From positions 20,654,115 to 20,718,114 of the forward strand of contig JAVIAB010000160.1 in the NCBI GenBank assembly GCA_032433765.1: 64,000 nt of DNA, in the 5' to 3' direction. This stretch comes from Megaustenia siamemsis. Lineage: Eukaryota > Mollusca > Gastropoda > Stylommatophora > Ariophantidae. The first letter of the stretch is position 1. Each line of letters begins with the position of its first letter. The position numbers were made by a program, and so were the translations under genes. Below the pieces are notes generated by a model. That model was not told where the DNA came from, ran no database searches, and saw only the letters and a program-made list of their open reading frames with translations. Positions 11,311-21,661 of this stretch are shown here, one piece after another.

Positions 11311-14300
11311 ATGAGAAGGCGCTGTCAAGCAGTGATAACAACTAAAGGTGGACATACACGGTACTGAGATCATGAGAAGGCGCTGTCAAGCAGTGATAAC
11401 AACTAAAGGTGGACATACACGGTACTGAGATCATGAGAAGGCGCTGTCAAGCAGTGATAACAACTAAAGGTGTACATACACGGTACTGAGATCATGAGAA
11501 GGCGCTGTCAAGCAGTGATAACAACTAAAGGTGGACATACACGGTACTGAGATCATGAGAAGGCGCTATCAAGCAGTGATAACAACTAAAGGTGGACATA
11601 CATGGTACTGAGATCATGAGAAGGCGCTGTCAAGCAGTGATAACAACTAAAGGTGGACATACACGGTACTGAGATCATGAGAAGGCGCTATCAAGCAGTG
11701 ATAACAACTAAAGGTGGACATACACGGTACTGAGATCATGAGAAGGCGCTGTCAAGCAGTGATAACAACTAAAGGTGGACATACATGGTACTGAGATCAT
11801 GAGAAGGCGCTATCAAGCAGTGATAACAACTAAAGGTGGACATACATGGTACTGAGATCATGAGAAGGCGCTGTCAAGCAGTGATAACAACTAAAGGTGG
11901 ACATACACGGTACTGAGATCATGAGAAGGCGCTGTCAAGCAGTGATAACAACTAAAGGTGGACATACACGGTACTGAGATCATGAGAAGGCGCTGTCAAG
12001 CAGTGATAACAACTAAAGGTGGACATACACGGTACTGAGATCATGAGAAGGCGCTATCAAGCAGTGATAACAACTAAAGGTGGACATACACGGTACTGAG
12101 ATCATGAGAAGGCGCTGTCAAGCAGTGATAACAACTAAAGGTGGACATACACGGTACTGAGATCATGAGAAGGCGCTGTCAAGCAGTGATAACAACTAAA
12201 GGTGGACATACACGGTACTGAGATCATGAGAAGGCGCTGTCAAGCAGTGATAACAACTAAAGGTGGACATACACGGTACTGAGATCATGAGAAGGCGCTG
12301 TCAAGCAGTGATAACAACTAAAGGTGTACATACACGGTACTGAGATCATGAGAAGGCGCTGTCAAGCAGTGATAACAACTAAAGGTGGACATACATGGTA
12401 CTGAGATCATGAGAAGGCGCTATCAAGCAGTGATAACAACTAAAGGTGGACATACATGGTACTGAGATCATGAGAAGGCGCTGTCAAGCAGTGATAACAA
12501 CTAAAGGTGGACATACACGGTACTGAGATCATGAGAAGGCGCTATCAAGCAGTGATAACAACTAAAGGTGGACATACACGGTACTGAGATCATGAGAAGG
12601 CGCTGTCAAGCAGTGATAACAACTAAAGGTGGACATACATGGTACTGAGATCATGAGAAGGCGCTATCAAGCAGTGATAACAACTAAAGGTGGACATACA
12701 CGGTACTGAGATCATGAGAAGGCGCTGTCAAGCAGTGATAACAACTAAAGGTGGACATACACGGTACTGAGATCATGAGAAGGCGCTATCAAGCAGTGAT
12801 AACAACTAAAGGTGGACATACATGGTACTGAGATCATGAGAAGGCGCTGTCAAGCAGTGATAACAACTAAAGGTGGACATACACGGTACTGAGATCATGA
12901 GAAGGCGCTGTCAAGCAGTGATAACAACTAAAGGTGGACATACACGGTACTGAGATCATGAGAAGGCGCTATCAAGCAGTGATAACAACTAAAGGTGTAC
13001 ATACACGGTACTGAGATCATGAGAAGGCGCTGTCAAGCAGTGATAACAACTAAAGGTGGACATACACGGTACTGAGATCATGAGAAGGCGCTGTCAAGCA
13101 GTGATAACAACTAAAGGTGGACATACACGGTACTGAGATCATGAGAAGGCGCTGTCAAGCAGTGATAACAACTAAAGGTGGACATACACGGTACTGAGAT
13201 CATGAGAAGGCGCTGTCAAGCAGTGATAACTAAAGGTAGACATACACGGTACTGAGATCATCAGAAGGCGCTATCAAGCAGTGATAACAACTAAAGGTGG
13301 ACATACACGGTACTGAGATCATGAGAAGGCGCTGTCAAGCAGTGATAACAACTAAAGGTGGACATACGCGGTACTGAGATCATGAGAAGGCGCTATCAAG
13401 CAGTGATAACAACTAAAGGTGGACATACACGGTACTGAGATCATGAGAAGGCGCTTTCAAGCAGTGATAACAACTAAAGGTGGACATACACGGTACTGAG
13501 ATCATGAGAAGGCGCTGTCAAGCAGTGATAACAACTAAAGGTGGACATACACGGTACTGAGATCATGAGAAGGCGCTGTCAAGCAGTGATAACAACTAAA
13601 GGTGGACATACACGGTACTGAGATCATGAGAAGTCGCTGTCAAGCAGTGATAACAACTAAAGGTGGACATACACGGTACTGAGATCATGAGAAGGCGCTG
13701 TCAAGCAGTGATAACAACTAAAGGTGTACATACACGGTACTGAGATCATGAGAAGGCGCTGTCAAGCAGTGATAACAACTAAAGGTGGACATACACGGTA
13801 CTGAGATCATGAGAAGGCGCTGTCAAGCAGTGATAACAACTAAAGGTGGACATACACGGTACTGAGATCATGAGAAGGCGCTATCAAGCAGTGATAACAA
13901 CTAAAGGTGGACATACACGGTACTGAGATCATGAGAAGGCGCTGTCAAGCAGTGATAACAACTAAAGGTGGACATACACGGTACTGAGATCATGAGAAGG
14001 CGCTATCAAGCAGTGATAACAACTAAAGGTGGACATACACGGTACTGAGATCATGAGAAGGCGCTGTCAAGCAGTGATAACAACTAAAGGTGGACATACA
14101 CGGTACTGAGATCATGAGAAGGCGCTGTCAAGCAGTGATAACAACTAAAGGTGGACATACACGGTACTGAGATCATGAGAAGGCGCTGTCAAGCAGTGAT
14201 AACAACTAAAGGTGGACATACACGGTACTGAGATCATGAGAAGGCGCTATCAAGCAGTGATAACAACTAAAGGTGGACATACACGGTACTGAGATCATGA

Positions 14301-17050
14301 GAAGGCGCTGTCAAGCAGTGATAACAACTAAAGGTGGACATACACGGTACTGAGATCATGAGAAGGCGCTGTCAAGCAGTGATAACAACTAAAGGTGGAC
14401 ATACACGGTACTGAGATCATGAGAAGGCGCTATCCAGCAGTGATAGCAACTAAAGGTGGACATACACGGTACTGAGATCATGAGAAGGCGCTGTCAAGCA
14501 GTGATAACAACTAAAGGTGGACATACACGGTACTGAGATCATGAGAAGGCGCTGTCAAGCAGTGATAACAACTAAAGGTGGACATACACGGTACTGAGAT
14601 CATGAGAAGGCGCTGTCAAGCAGTGATAACAACTAAAGGTGGACATACACGGTACTGAGATCATGAGAAGGCGCTATCAAGCAGTGATAACAACTAAAGG
14701 TGGACATACACGGTACTGAGATCATGAGAAGGCGCTGTCAAGCAGTGATAACAACTAAAGGTGGACATACACGGTACTGAGATCATGAGAAGGCGCTATC
14801 AAGCAGTGATAACAACTAAAGGTGGACATACACGGTACTGAGATCATGAGAAGGCGCTGTCAAGCAGTGATAACAACTAAAGGTGGACATACACGGTACT
14901 GAGATCATGAGAAGGCGCTATCAAGCAGTGATAACAACTAAAGGTGTACATACACGGTACTGAGATCATGAGAAGGCGCTGTCAAGCAGTGATAACAACT
15001 AAAGGTGGACATACACGGTACTGAGATCATGAGAAGGCGCTATCAAGCAGTGATAACAACTAAAGGTGGACATACACGGTACTGAGATCTTGAGAAGGCG
15101 CTGTCAAGCAGTGATAACAACTAAAGGTGGACATACACGGTACTGAGATCATGAGAAGGCGCTGTCAAGCAGTGATAACAACTAAAGGTGGACATACACG
15201 GTACTGAGATCATGAGAAGGCGCTGTCAAGCAGTGATAACAACTAAAGGTGTACATACACGGTACTGAGATCATGAGAAGGCGCTATCAAGCAGTGATAA
15301 CAACTAAAGGTGGACATACACGGTACTGAGATCATGAGAAGGCGCTATCAAGCAGTGATAACAACTAAAGGTGGACATACACGGTACTGAGATCATGAGA
15401 AGGCGCTGTCAAAGTAGCGATAACAGCTCAAGGTGGTCAAGTACGGTACTGAGATCATGAGAAGATGTTGTCAAGCAGTGATAACAGCTCAAGGTGGACA
15501 AGTACAGTGCTGAGATCATGAGAAGGTGTTGTCAAGTAGTGATAACAGCTCAAGGTGGACAAGTACTGTGCTGAGATCATGAGAAGATGTTGTCAAGTAG
15601 TGATAACAGCTTAAGGTGGACAAGTACGGTACTGAGATCATGAGAAGGTGTTGTCAAGTAGTGATAACAGCTCAAGGTGGACAAGTACGGTGCTGAGATC
15701 ATGAGAAGGTGTTGTCAAGTAGTGATAACAGCTCAAGGTGGATAAGTACTGTGCTGCTATCATGAGAAGGTGTTGTAAAGTAGTGATAACAGCTCAAGGT
15801 GAACATACACGGTAGTGAGATCATGAGAAGGTGTTGTAAAGTAGTGATAACAGCTCAAGGTGAACATACACGGTACTGAGATCATGAGAAGATGTTGTCA
15901 AGTAGTGATAACAGCTCAAGTTGAACATACACGGTACTGATATCATGAGAAGGTGTTGTCAAGTAGTGATAACAGCTCAAGTCGAACATACACGGTACTG
16001 AGATCATGAGAAGGCGCTGTCAAGTAGTGATAACAGCTCAAAGTGGACACCCACCGGTACTGAGATCATGAGAAGGCGCTGTCAAGTAGTGATAATAGCT
16101 CAAGGTGGACACCCACCGGTAGTGAGATCATGAGAAGATGTTGTCAAGTAGTGATAACAGCTAAAGGTGGACAAGTACGGTACTGAGATCATGAGAAGGT
16201 GTTGTCAAGTAGTGATAACAGCTCAAGGTGGACAAGTACTGTGCTGCGATCATGAGAAGGTGTTGTCAAGTAGTGGTAACAGCTCAAGGTGAACATACAC
16301 GGTAGTGAGATCATGAGAAGATGTTGTCAAGTAGTGACAACAGCTCAAGTTGAACATACACGGTACTGAGATCATGAGAAGATGTTGTCAAGTAGTGATA
16401 ACAGCTCAAGTTGAACATACACGGTACTGATATCATGAGAAGGTGTTGTCAAGTAGTGATAACAGCTCAAGTCGAACATACACGGTACTGAGATCATGAG
16501 AAGATGTTGTCAAGCAGTGATAACAGCTCAAGGTGGACAAGTACAGTGCTGAGATCATGAGAAGGCGCTGTCAAGTAGTGATAACAGCTCAAAGTGGACA
16601 CCCACCGGTACTGAGATCATGAGAAGGCGCTGTCAAGTAGTGATAACAGCTCAAAGTGGACACCCACCGGTACTGAGATCATGAGAAGGCGCTGTCAAGT
16701 AGTGATAATAGCTCAAGGCGGACACCCACCGGTAGTGAGATCATGAGAAGGCGTTGTCAAGCAATGATAGCAGCTCAAGGTGGACACCCACCGGTAGTGA
16801 GATCATGAGAAGGCTCTGTCAAGCAGTGATAACAGCTCAAAGTGGACACCTACGGTAGTGAGATCATGAGAAGGCGAGGTGAAGCAGTGATAACCGCTCA
16901 AGGTGGACACCCACCAGTAGTGAGATCATGTGAAGGCGCTATCAAGCAATGAAAGCAGCTCAAGGTGGACACCCACCGGTAGTGAGATCATGAGAAAACG
17001 ATGTCAAGCAGTGATAACAGCTCCAAGTGGACACCTGCGGTACTGAGATC
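11311..17050 (+). repeat. 61-bp satellite derived from the Tc1 transposase C-terminus
   Basis: About 94 head-to-tail units of 61 bp. Each is the last 18 codons of the Tc1-like transposase (MRRRCQAVITTKGGHTRY), its stop codon and seven further bases. The first unit is the genuine end of the gene, with its stop at 11365-11367. About 67 units up to 15410 are nearly uniform, with recurring variants gctgtc/gctatc, acacgg/acatgg and gtggac/gtgtac. The last 27 units are diverged, with subtypes such as cagctcaaggtggacaag and cacccaccggtagtg. Because 61 is not a multiple of three, no long reading frame survives, so the array is not coding. Confidence 0.97.
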
Positions 17051-17258
17051 AAGATTGCATGTCCTCGTGACGGTGATACACGTACTTTATTATTTATTTT
17101 TCCTTCCTGAAGCTTCCACAAATAATCAAAATAATCACTTCCTTTGTTATTCAATGTTCAAACATATTCCGCGCCAAGTTTTATTTCATGACTTCTACGA
17201 AATCACACACAAAGTCAACATATAATGTGTTGCATACTAACTATTTTTTTTTATTTCC
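17051..17258 (+). mobile_element. Right terminal region of the Tc1-like element
   Basis: Non-satellite sequence after the array. It contains ccaagttttatttcat and gtgttgcatactaact, the inverted match to 8799-8873. This places the satellite inside the transposon rather than beside it. Confidence 0.75.
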
Positions 17259-17612
17259 ATGAGTACACTTGTTCGATTCTTTTTGCACTCTGCTCATCTT
17301 TTTTTTTAAACACAAATCACTATACTCTGACATTGGCTTCTATGTAAAGCATGGTGTTGTCTTTCTTCTGGCGCAATGCAATAATTGTTCTGCTGATGGC
17401 TCTTGTAAGTGATATCTATAAGCGGTAATGTTTTTAATTTTCTCATTCAGTATATAACAATTTGTTTTCATTAAGTCAATAAATTTTATTTCATTATTAT
17501 GTCTATAGCATGTACTTTTATTTCACATTTTGTGTAGGGGGCGAGGCGAGGGTATGTGGACGCAGATCCATCTATAGATTTGCAAAAGCCTATTGGCTGA
17601 TAGGAAGTTCCT
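17259..17612. other. AT-rich spacer, nothing recognised
   Basis: No ORF or shared repeat seen. It contains poly-T runs and a G-rich stretch at 17535-17560. Confidence 0.5.
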
Positions 17613-17723
17613 GGAAAACCTCTAACTAGCGTGACATTTGCGAGTGGGGAGTTTCTGGCTAAATGACGTCAGCCATCTATAGCTTCTATAGCTGATAACG
17701 TCACGCTAGTTGGAGGGTTTTCC
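17613..17723. repeat. Inverted repeat with a central CRE-like site
   Basis: ggaaaacctctaactagc at 17613-17630 pairs with gctagttggagggttttc at 17705-17722 on the opposite strand, and the adjoining gtgac/gtcac extends the match to about 23 bp per arm. tgacgtca, a full palindromic CRE, lies between the arms at 17664-17671, and a second cgtca follows near 17699. It could be a small hairpin element or a palindromic regulatory region; I cannot choose. Confidence 0.7.
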
Positions 17724-17918
17724 GGTTTTATTTTCGGCCAGCGGGCGTGGTAACTCGATGGTAGACGCTCTGAAGGTTATTTGATGTGGGTCAATATTTG
17801 AAAAGTATGAGGTCTAGGATAGTTTATTTTATAATTTCATGTTGGTGCAGTTTCAATAACTTGGGGCATACAACTTCGTATAAGCTTGGGGATCACTATG
17901 GAGTGCTAGGTTCTAAGT

Positions 17919-17920
<2 letters not shown>

Positions 17921-17979
<59 letters not shown>
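17921..17979. repeat. (GA)n microsatellite
   Basis: About 59 bp of uninterrupted or nearly uninterrupted GA. Confidence 0.98.
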
Positions 17980-18289
17980 GAGAAAACCAAAAAGGTAGTT
18001 TGTGGAAGTTGTTACAGATGAACTGGACATGACTGCAGCAGACTTTCAACATTAGAGACAACTTCAAAGTAGCTGTCATGGAAGTCTGGTTCCAAAAATG
18101 GCAACTAGATGATGATAATATTTCTGTCTCCTTGATCACAGTTCGATAAAATAGTCGCTGGCTTCAACGCAGCGAGGCATTTTTAAATATATAGAATGAT
18201 ATCACTGGTATCTAGGACAGCCAAACAAAATAAAATGAGGAGATAGTAACATAAGTAGACGTGAAAGAAGATTATAACACAAATTTAAG

Positions 18290-18495
18290 AAAAGGCAGTC
18301 AACACAGTCAGAGGATGAGTGGAGAAGTAGTGTGTTGGAATAGCTAACAGCGACAAATAAATATAAATAAAGAAAGTCAACACTGTCAGAGGATGAGTGG
18401 AGAAGTAGTGTGTTGGAATAGCTAACAGCGACAAGTAAATATAAAGAAAGACAGTCAACACTGTCAGAGGATGAGTGGAGAAGTAGTGTGTTTCT
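18290..18495 (+). repeat. 78-bp tandem repeat, about 2.5 copies
   Basis: gtcagaggatgagtggag recurs at 18307, 18385 and 18463. Each copy continues into agtagtgtgttggaatagct and a short AT-rich linker. The third copy runs into a LINE 3' end, so this may be a local duplication of a LINE segment. Confidence 0.85.
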
Positions 18496-18600
18496 AGAGA
18501 AAGGCAGAGGTCGACAAAGGGGAAAACGATGAATGGTTTAAAGGCGTACTACAGAAATATATGATCATCTACGCCAGCAGGTCCGGTACTTGATGATGAC
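18496..18600 (+). mobile_element. Very short LINE 3' end
   Basis: agaggtcgacaaaggg, acgccagcaggtccggtact and tgatgatgac match the last residues (GRRDRG and TYASRPGT in other copies) and the (GAT)n tail of the main LINE family. Only about 100 bp remain. Confidence 0.75.
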
Positions 18601-18965
18601 AGAGAGAACAGTTCATATTGGATCCCAGCGGCGGACCGGGGGTTCTACGCTTGAGGAGGCTGGGACGTGAGGCCGAACTCTTAGGCTGAACTTTAAACCT
18701 GGTAATTGTGACGTGCACATTAATACAATTTGCGCTACGTAAGATAGTTCCTTCAATTACTCCCTTAATTATCATATTTATAATGACATCATACTATCTT
18801 AGTTATGTGCATTATAAGTTATGAGAAAAACACGGTTTTGTTGTTAATTAAACATTGACAGTTTTGTTCTAGTTTTTTTTTCTTCAAATAAAGATGTAGC
18901 GCATTGATTAATACCAGAGGTACAAAAGAGGTGAACCGCCTATTGGCTCTACTAATTTATGTTGG

Positions 18966-19018
18966 TATAAAAAGATATTACGTCATCATATTGGTCGTTC
19001 GTCTGTTTCCATGGTAAC
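18966..19018 (+). promoter_or_regulatory. Possible promoter: TATA box, CRE half-site, RFX X-box
   Basis: tataaaaag at 18966-18974, ttacgtcat at 18978-18986 and the near-palindrome gtttccatggtaac at 19005-19018 lie together 60-110 bp upstream of the ORF at 19077. The last matches the RFX X-box pattern closely (gttgccatggcaac is typical). The clustering is suggestive, but short motifs like these also occur by chance. Confidence 0.35.
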
Positions 19019-19076
19019 GAGGAGCTGCTTGCTGAAATGCCCTACAAAGTTCTCATACACAATGCAAGATTGATAG

Positions 19077-19514
19077 ATGCCGTTGTATGGTTGTTGTAAT
19101 GTTAATCTGACATTGTTCTTGAATGATGTCCAAGTTAATGAGACATCAGAATCGTGTGGCAGCAGCTACAAGAAGGGAGCAGAGAACATCAAGTTCTGCT
19201 GCTATAAAGGGGACTTGCCTTGCTATCCCAGAATTGCCTTAAATGGGATCACTGTAGTTGAAAACTTCTCCTCTTGTGTAAACTACACATTCACATCTAA
19301 GAGTGAATCAGTGAAGGTCACAAAATCATATTCTCTCTGTGGTTTTACTAACCATAGGTCAGGTGGCTTCTGTTGGATTGGAAATGATAACTTACCACCA
19401 CTGTGTGTCTATATGTTTGGAATTGGAGTCATCAACGATGGCCTAACATCATCAAGTGCTACGACGATCATCATTTTCGGGAGGACGCGAACTTCCATGG
19501 TATATGGTGGATAG
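19077..19514 (+). CDS. Cysteine-rich ORF of unknown function (possible exon)
   Basis: 145 codons from an ATG directly preceded by an in-frame TAG. The first ~130 residues contain ten cysteines (for example GCCNVNL, KFCCYKGDLPC, FSSCVNYTF, GGFCWIG) and four N-glycosylation sequons (NLT, NET, NFS, NYT), as expected of a secreted or extracellular domain. No signal peptide is evident, so an upstream exon would be needed if it is secreted. Residues after about 131 come from repeat X, which begins at 19465, so the original 3' end has been lost or lies elsewhere. I do not recognise the family. It could be a real exon, a gene fragment or an ORF from an unrecognised element. The motif-rich upstream region is mildly supportive. 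Confidence 0.4.
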   Translation: MPLYGCCNVNLTLFLNDVQVNETSESCGSSYKKGAENIKFCCYKGDLPCYPRIALNGITVVENFSSCVNYTFTSKSESVKVTKSYSLCGFTNHRSGGFCWIGNDNLPPLCVYMFGIGVINDGLTSSSATTIIIFGRTRTSMVYGG

Positions 19515-19910
19515 GCGGCAGGAACCATTGAAGGCTATGTCTGAAAAATGTTCCTTCTTGCAGTTTCCTCATATTCCAAGTCCGGCTTATTGCAGGAGCT
19601 ACTGAGTTAAGTGTTCTGTGCACACCGTGAGCTGTGTGTCTCATCCGTTTTGATCCTGTTTCGATATCCCGCTTGTTTACGATGAATGATGGCATCGTAT
19701 GACAGGGAACAGTTGGCTGTGTTCACTTTCTGCGCGGTTTCGCCTTATGTCTTTTGGCGTGTGCTGAGACTGCTACGATGGGGACTACAGTTACCTTTCT
19801 TTGTTTGGGAGATGTGTTAGTAATTCGGATGATTCCACTGGCACGGGCGGTTGAGCAATTATGGATTTTAATTCTTTTGCAGTGATACCGAGGCCTTCCA
19901 TAACCAATAA
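19465..19910 (-). mobile_element. Unclassified repeat X, copy 2
   Basis: Full-length counterpart of 9795-10240: tcattttcgggaggacg on the left, ttccataacca on the right. On the minus strand the short ORF beginning MEGLGITAKELKSIIAQPP is open for 36 codons, then a stop (aaaggtaactg). It overwrites the 3' end of the Cys-rich ORF. Confidence 0.8.
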
Positions 19911-19986
19911 CCAATCATTTAAACCGATTTATTAGTAACTGCTTGAAGGTATTTGAACTATATCACGGTTATACTAGGGAATTTGG

Positions 19987-20243
19987 AGCCGCGATAGCTC
20001 AGTAGGTAGCCAACTGGACTACATAGGACAAAAGGATGGGTTCGATTCTGATCGACGGCTTCCGAGTTCACCCAGCCTTTAATGGGTACTGGATTTTTTT
20101 CTGGGAAAGTAAAGCGGTACGGGCGTAATACCGACCACATTACTCCCAAAATCATGTGTCGAAGGTTTGTAAAAATTATGTACACTAACACTATATTCCC
20201 TATACGCCACTTGGCGTGACGGGACTCTCTACTTTACTTACTC
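19987..20243 (+). mobile_element. SINE, family A, with target-site duplication
   Basis: Head agccgcgatagctcagtagg, B box gggttcgattc, body and cacttggcgtgacggg end. Flanked by gggaatttgg at 19977-19986 and 20244-20253, with three further bases upstream matching at two positions. Confidence 0.93.
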
Positions 20244-20253
20244 GGGAATTTGG

Positions 20254-21060
20254 TGGCTGGTTGTACACTGACGTTTAACTCATTGAGCTGGAACGTCATT
20301 GTGTTATGTATTCTGATCAAATATTAGATGAGCCTCCGTTGCTTTCTCCGAACATCCGCTCCTAGTAGAACCTTTCAACAGTGGACAAGATGACGCGTTA
20401 TGGAGAGAATTGATATCCAACAAAACAATATAACAAACGCCAACTAAAACTGCAGCTGCAAACAGCTGTGCACAGCTGTACCTAAAACAGCTGTAAGGTA
20501 TAGAAAACGTGGTTAAATGCTACTACATGTATTACTATGACACGCAAGCTAGACCGAATTCATTGGTGAAAAACATGAAGCGCCCAGTAATCGATGTGCG
20601 CTCACTCAACCGTGAGCATTTACCAAGCTTTCGTCATGGATATCCGCTCCTGCATGCAATACTCAAATACTACTCCACTAAGTACAAGGTTGTAATAAAT
20701 ATAAAATGAATGTCATCAAGCAGGAAGAAAGTATTTTTCTTCCTGAAGATACTCTGGGAGAAAGAGAAAATAAGAGAAAGACTGAAGGAATTACGAGAGC
20801 TTACAGGGCAACAAATGTGACACTGAAATTCAAATAAATTGCACAACTAATCGCTCTAGAGAACAAGCGTTAGAGAAACAAAGACGGGATGTAATTAAGG
20901 CAGTTCCCATATCTATACCAACTGCTCTGACAAAATGGCACGTGATAATTAGTATATTTGTTGTATTTTCTTGTTATAATTGTTAGACATTGTCTTATTT
21001 ATTTAAATAAGAGAAGAAGGTTCAAGGCGAAAGTAAATAAAATAAAAATGCATTAATGTC
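20254..21060. other. Apparently single-copy stretch
   Basis: About 800 bp with no transposon similarity I could see. A 66-codon ORF at 20509-20709 has no recognisable features and I do not call it a gene. A cluster of E-boxes is listed separately. Confidence 0.5.
20453..20493. promoter_or_regulatory. Cluster of four CAGCTG E-boxes
   Basis: cagctg occurs at 20453, 20463, 20473 and 20488, so the first three are exactly 10 bp apart, on the same face of the helix. CAGCTG is the E-box variant bound by many bHLH dimers. No adjacent gene is evident. Confidence 0.35.
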
Positions 21061-21077
21061 GTCAATAATAACGGAAT

Positions 21078-21354
21078 AAAAAAAAAGAAAAAAGTAAAGT
21101 ATCCCCGTCACGCCAAGTGGCGTATAGGGAATATGGTGTTTGTGACCAACAATTTTCCAGACCTTCGGCACATGATTTTTGGGGTAATGTGGTCGGTATT
21201 ACGCCCGTGCCGTTTCACTTTCCCAGAAAAAAATCCGGTACATAATAAATACCGGTTAAAGGCTGGGTGAACCCGGAGGCTATAGGTTGGGATCGAAATC
21301 TACCCCTTGTCCTTTGTAGTCCAGTTCACTAACCACTGAGCTATCGCGGCTCCC
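21078..21354 (-). mobile_element. SINE, family A, with target-site duplication
   Basis: Reverse-complement copy with an A-rich tail on its left and the head gagctatcgcggctcc on its right. An 11-bp duplication, aataacggaat, lies at 21067-21077 and 21355-21365. The body contains a small internal duplication near cggtacataataaataccgg. Confidence 0.93.
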
Positions 21355-21386
21355 AATAACGGAATGAGGAACTATAAATTAGATCA

Positions 21387-21595
21387 ACATTGTTGGATAA
21401 GGATTTAACATCAAATTGTTGGATAAGGATTTAACATCAAATTGTTAGATAAGGATTTAACATCAAATTGTTGGATAAGGATTTAACATCAAATTGTTGG
21501 ATAAGGATTTAACATCAAATTGTTAGATAAGGATTTAACATCAAATTGTTGGATAAGGATTTAACATCGAATTGTTGGATAAGGATTTAACATCC
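21387..21595. repeat. 26-bp minisatellite, 8 copies
   Basis: The unit contains ggataaggatttaacatc (gttag in two copies). Units start every 26 bp from about 21389. Confidence 0.95.
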
Positions 21596-21661
21596 ATCAC
21601 ATGAAACGATAGATAATAAACCCTTTTGAAAAATTGTCTGAAAAAATAATGACGTCAAACA

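Larger units (their letters stand above)
9102..11367 (+). pseudogene. Tc1-like transposase pseudogene in four pieces
   Basis: Pieces lie at 9102-9366, 9646-9790, about 10245-10555 and 11032-11367. The start reads MPRLKQQQRAIAIGMLANGT, a helix-turn-helix N-terminus, followed by RGRPRVTTPAQD, the GRPR linker typical of Tc1 transposases. The second piece has RPAVGTTLVVQHRK. The third has FLQGSDG, GERFAGKCVLQR, SVMVLDGIS and NFVVINNNL. The fourth has LQRDNTCPYTVRMALDHFQQQ, then RRIQNHFETRHQLAQAL, and ends MRRRCQAVITTKGGHTRY-stop. The second catalytic Asp (QRDN) survives. The first (FSDES in the family) reads FSMLS, and the final Glu region is frameshifted. It is therefore inactive. Confidence 0.9.
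8795..17258 (+). mobile_element. Enlarged Tc1-like DNA transposon containing a satellite
   Basis: The left end carries gaaaaaagttcatgcgcaac and, about 50 bp further in, atgaagtaaaacttgg. In inverted orientation the right end has ccaagttttatttcat at 17174-17189 and gtgttgcatactaact at 17227-17242. The spacing between the two blocks is similar at both ends (48 and 52 bp), which indicates paired terminal inverted repeats. In between lie a Tc1-type transposase pseudogene (9102-11367), three nested insertions, and about 94 tandem 61-bp units made from the transposase C-terminus. Tc1 elements are usually 1.3-1.8 kb; this one spans about 8.5 kb. The exact tips and the TA duplication are not clear. 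Confidence 0.8.

Noticed and set aside
11311..17050. A CRISPR-like array
   Set aside because: Units are contiguous with no unique spacers, the unit is transposase-derived, and the DNA is eukaryotic.
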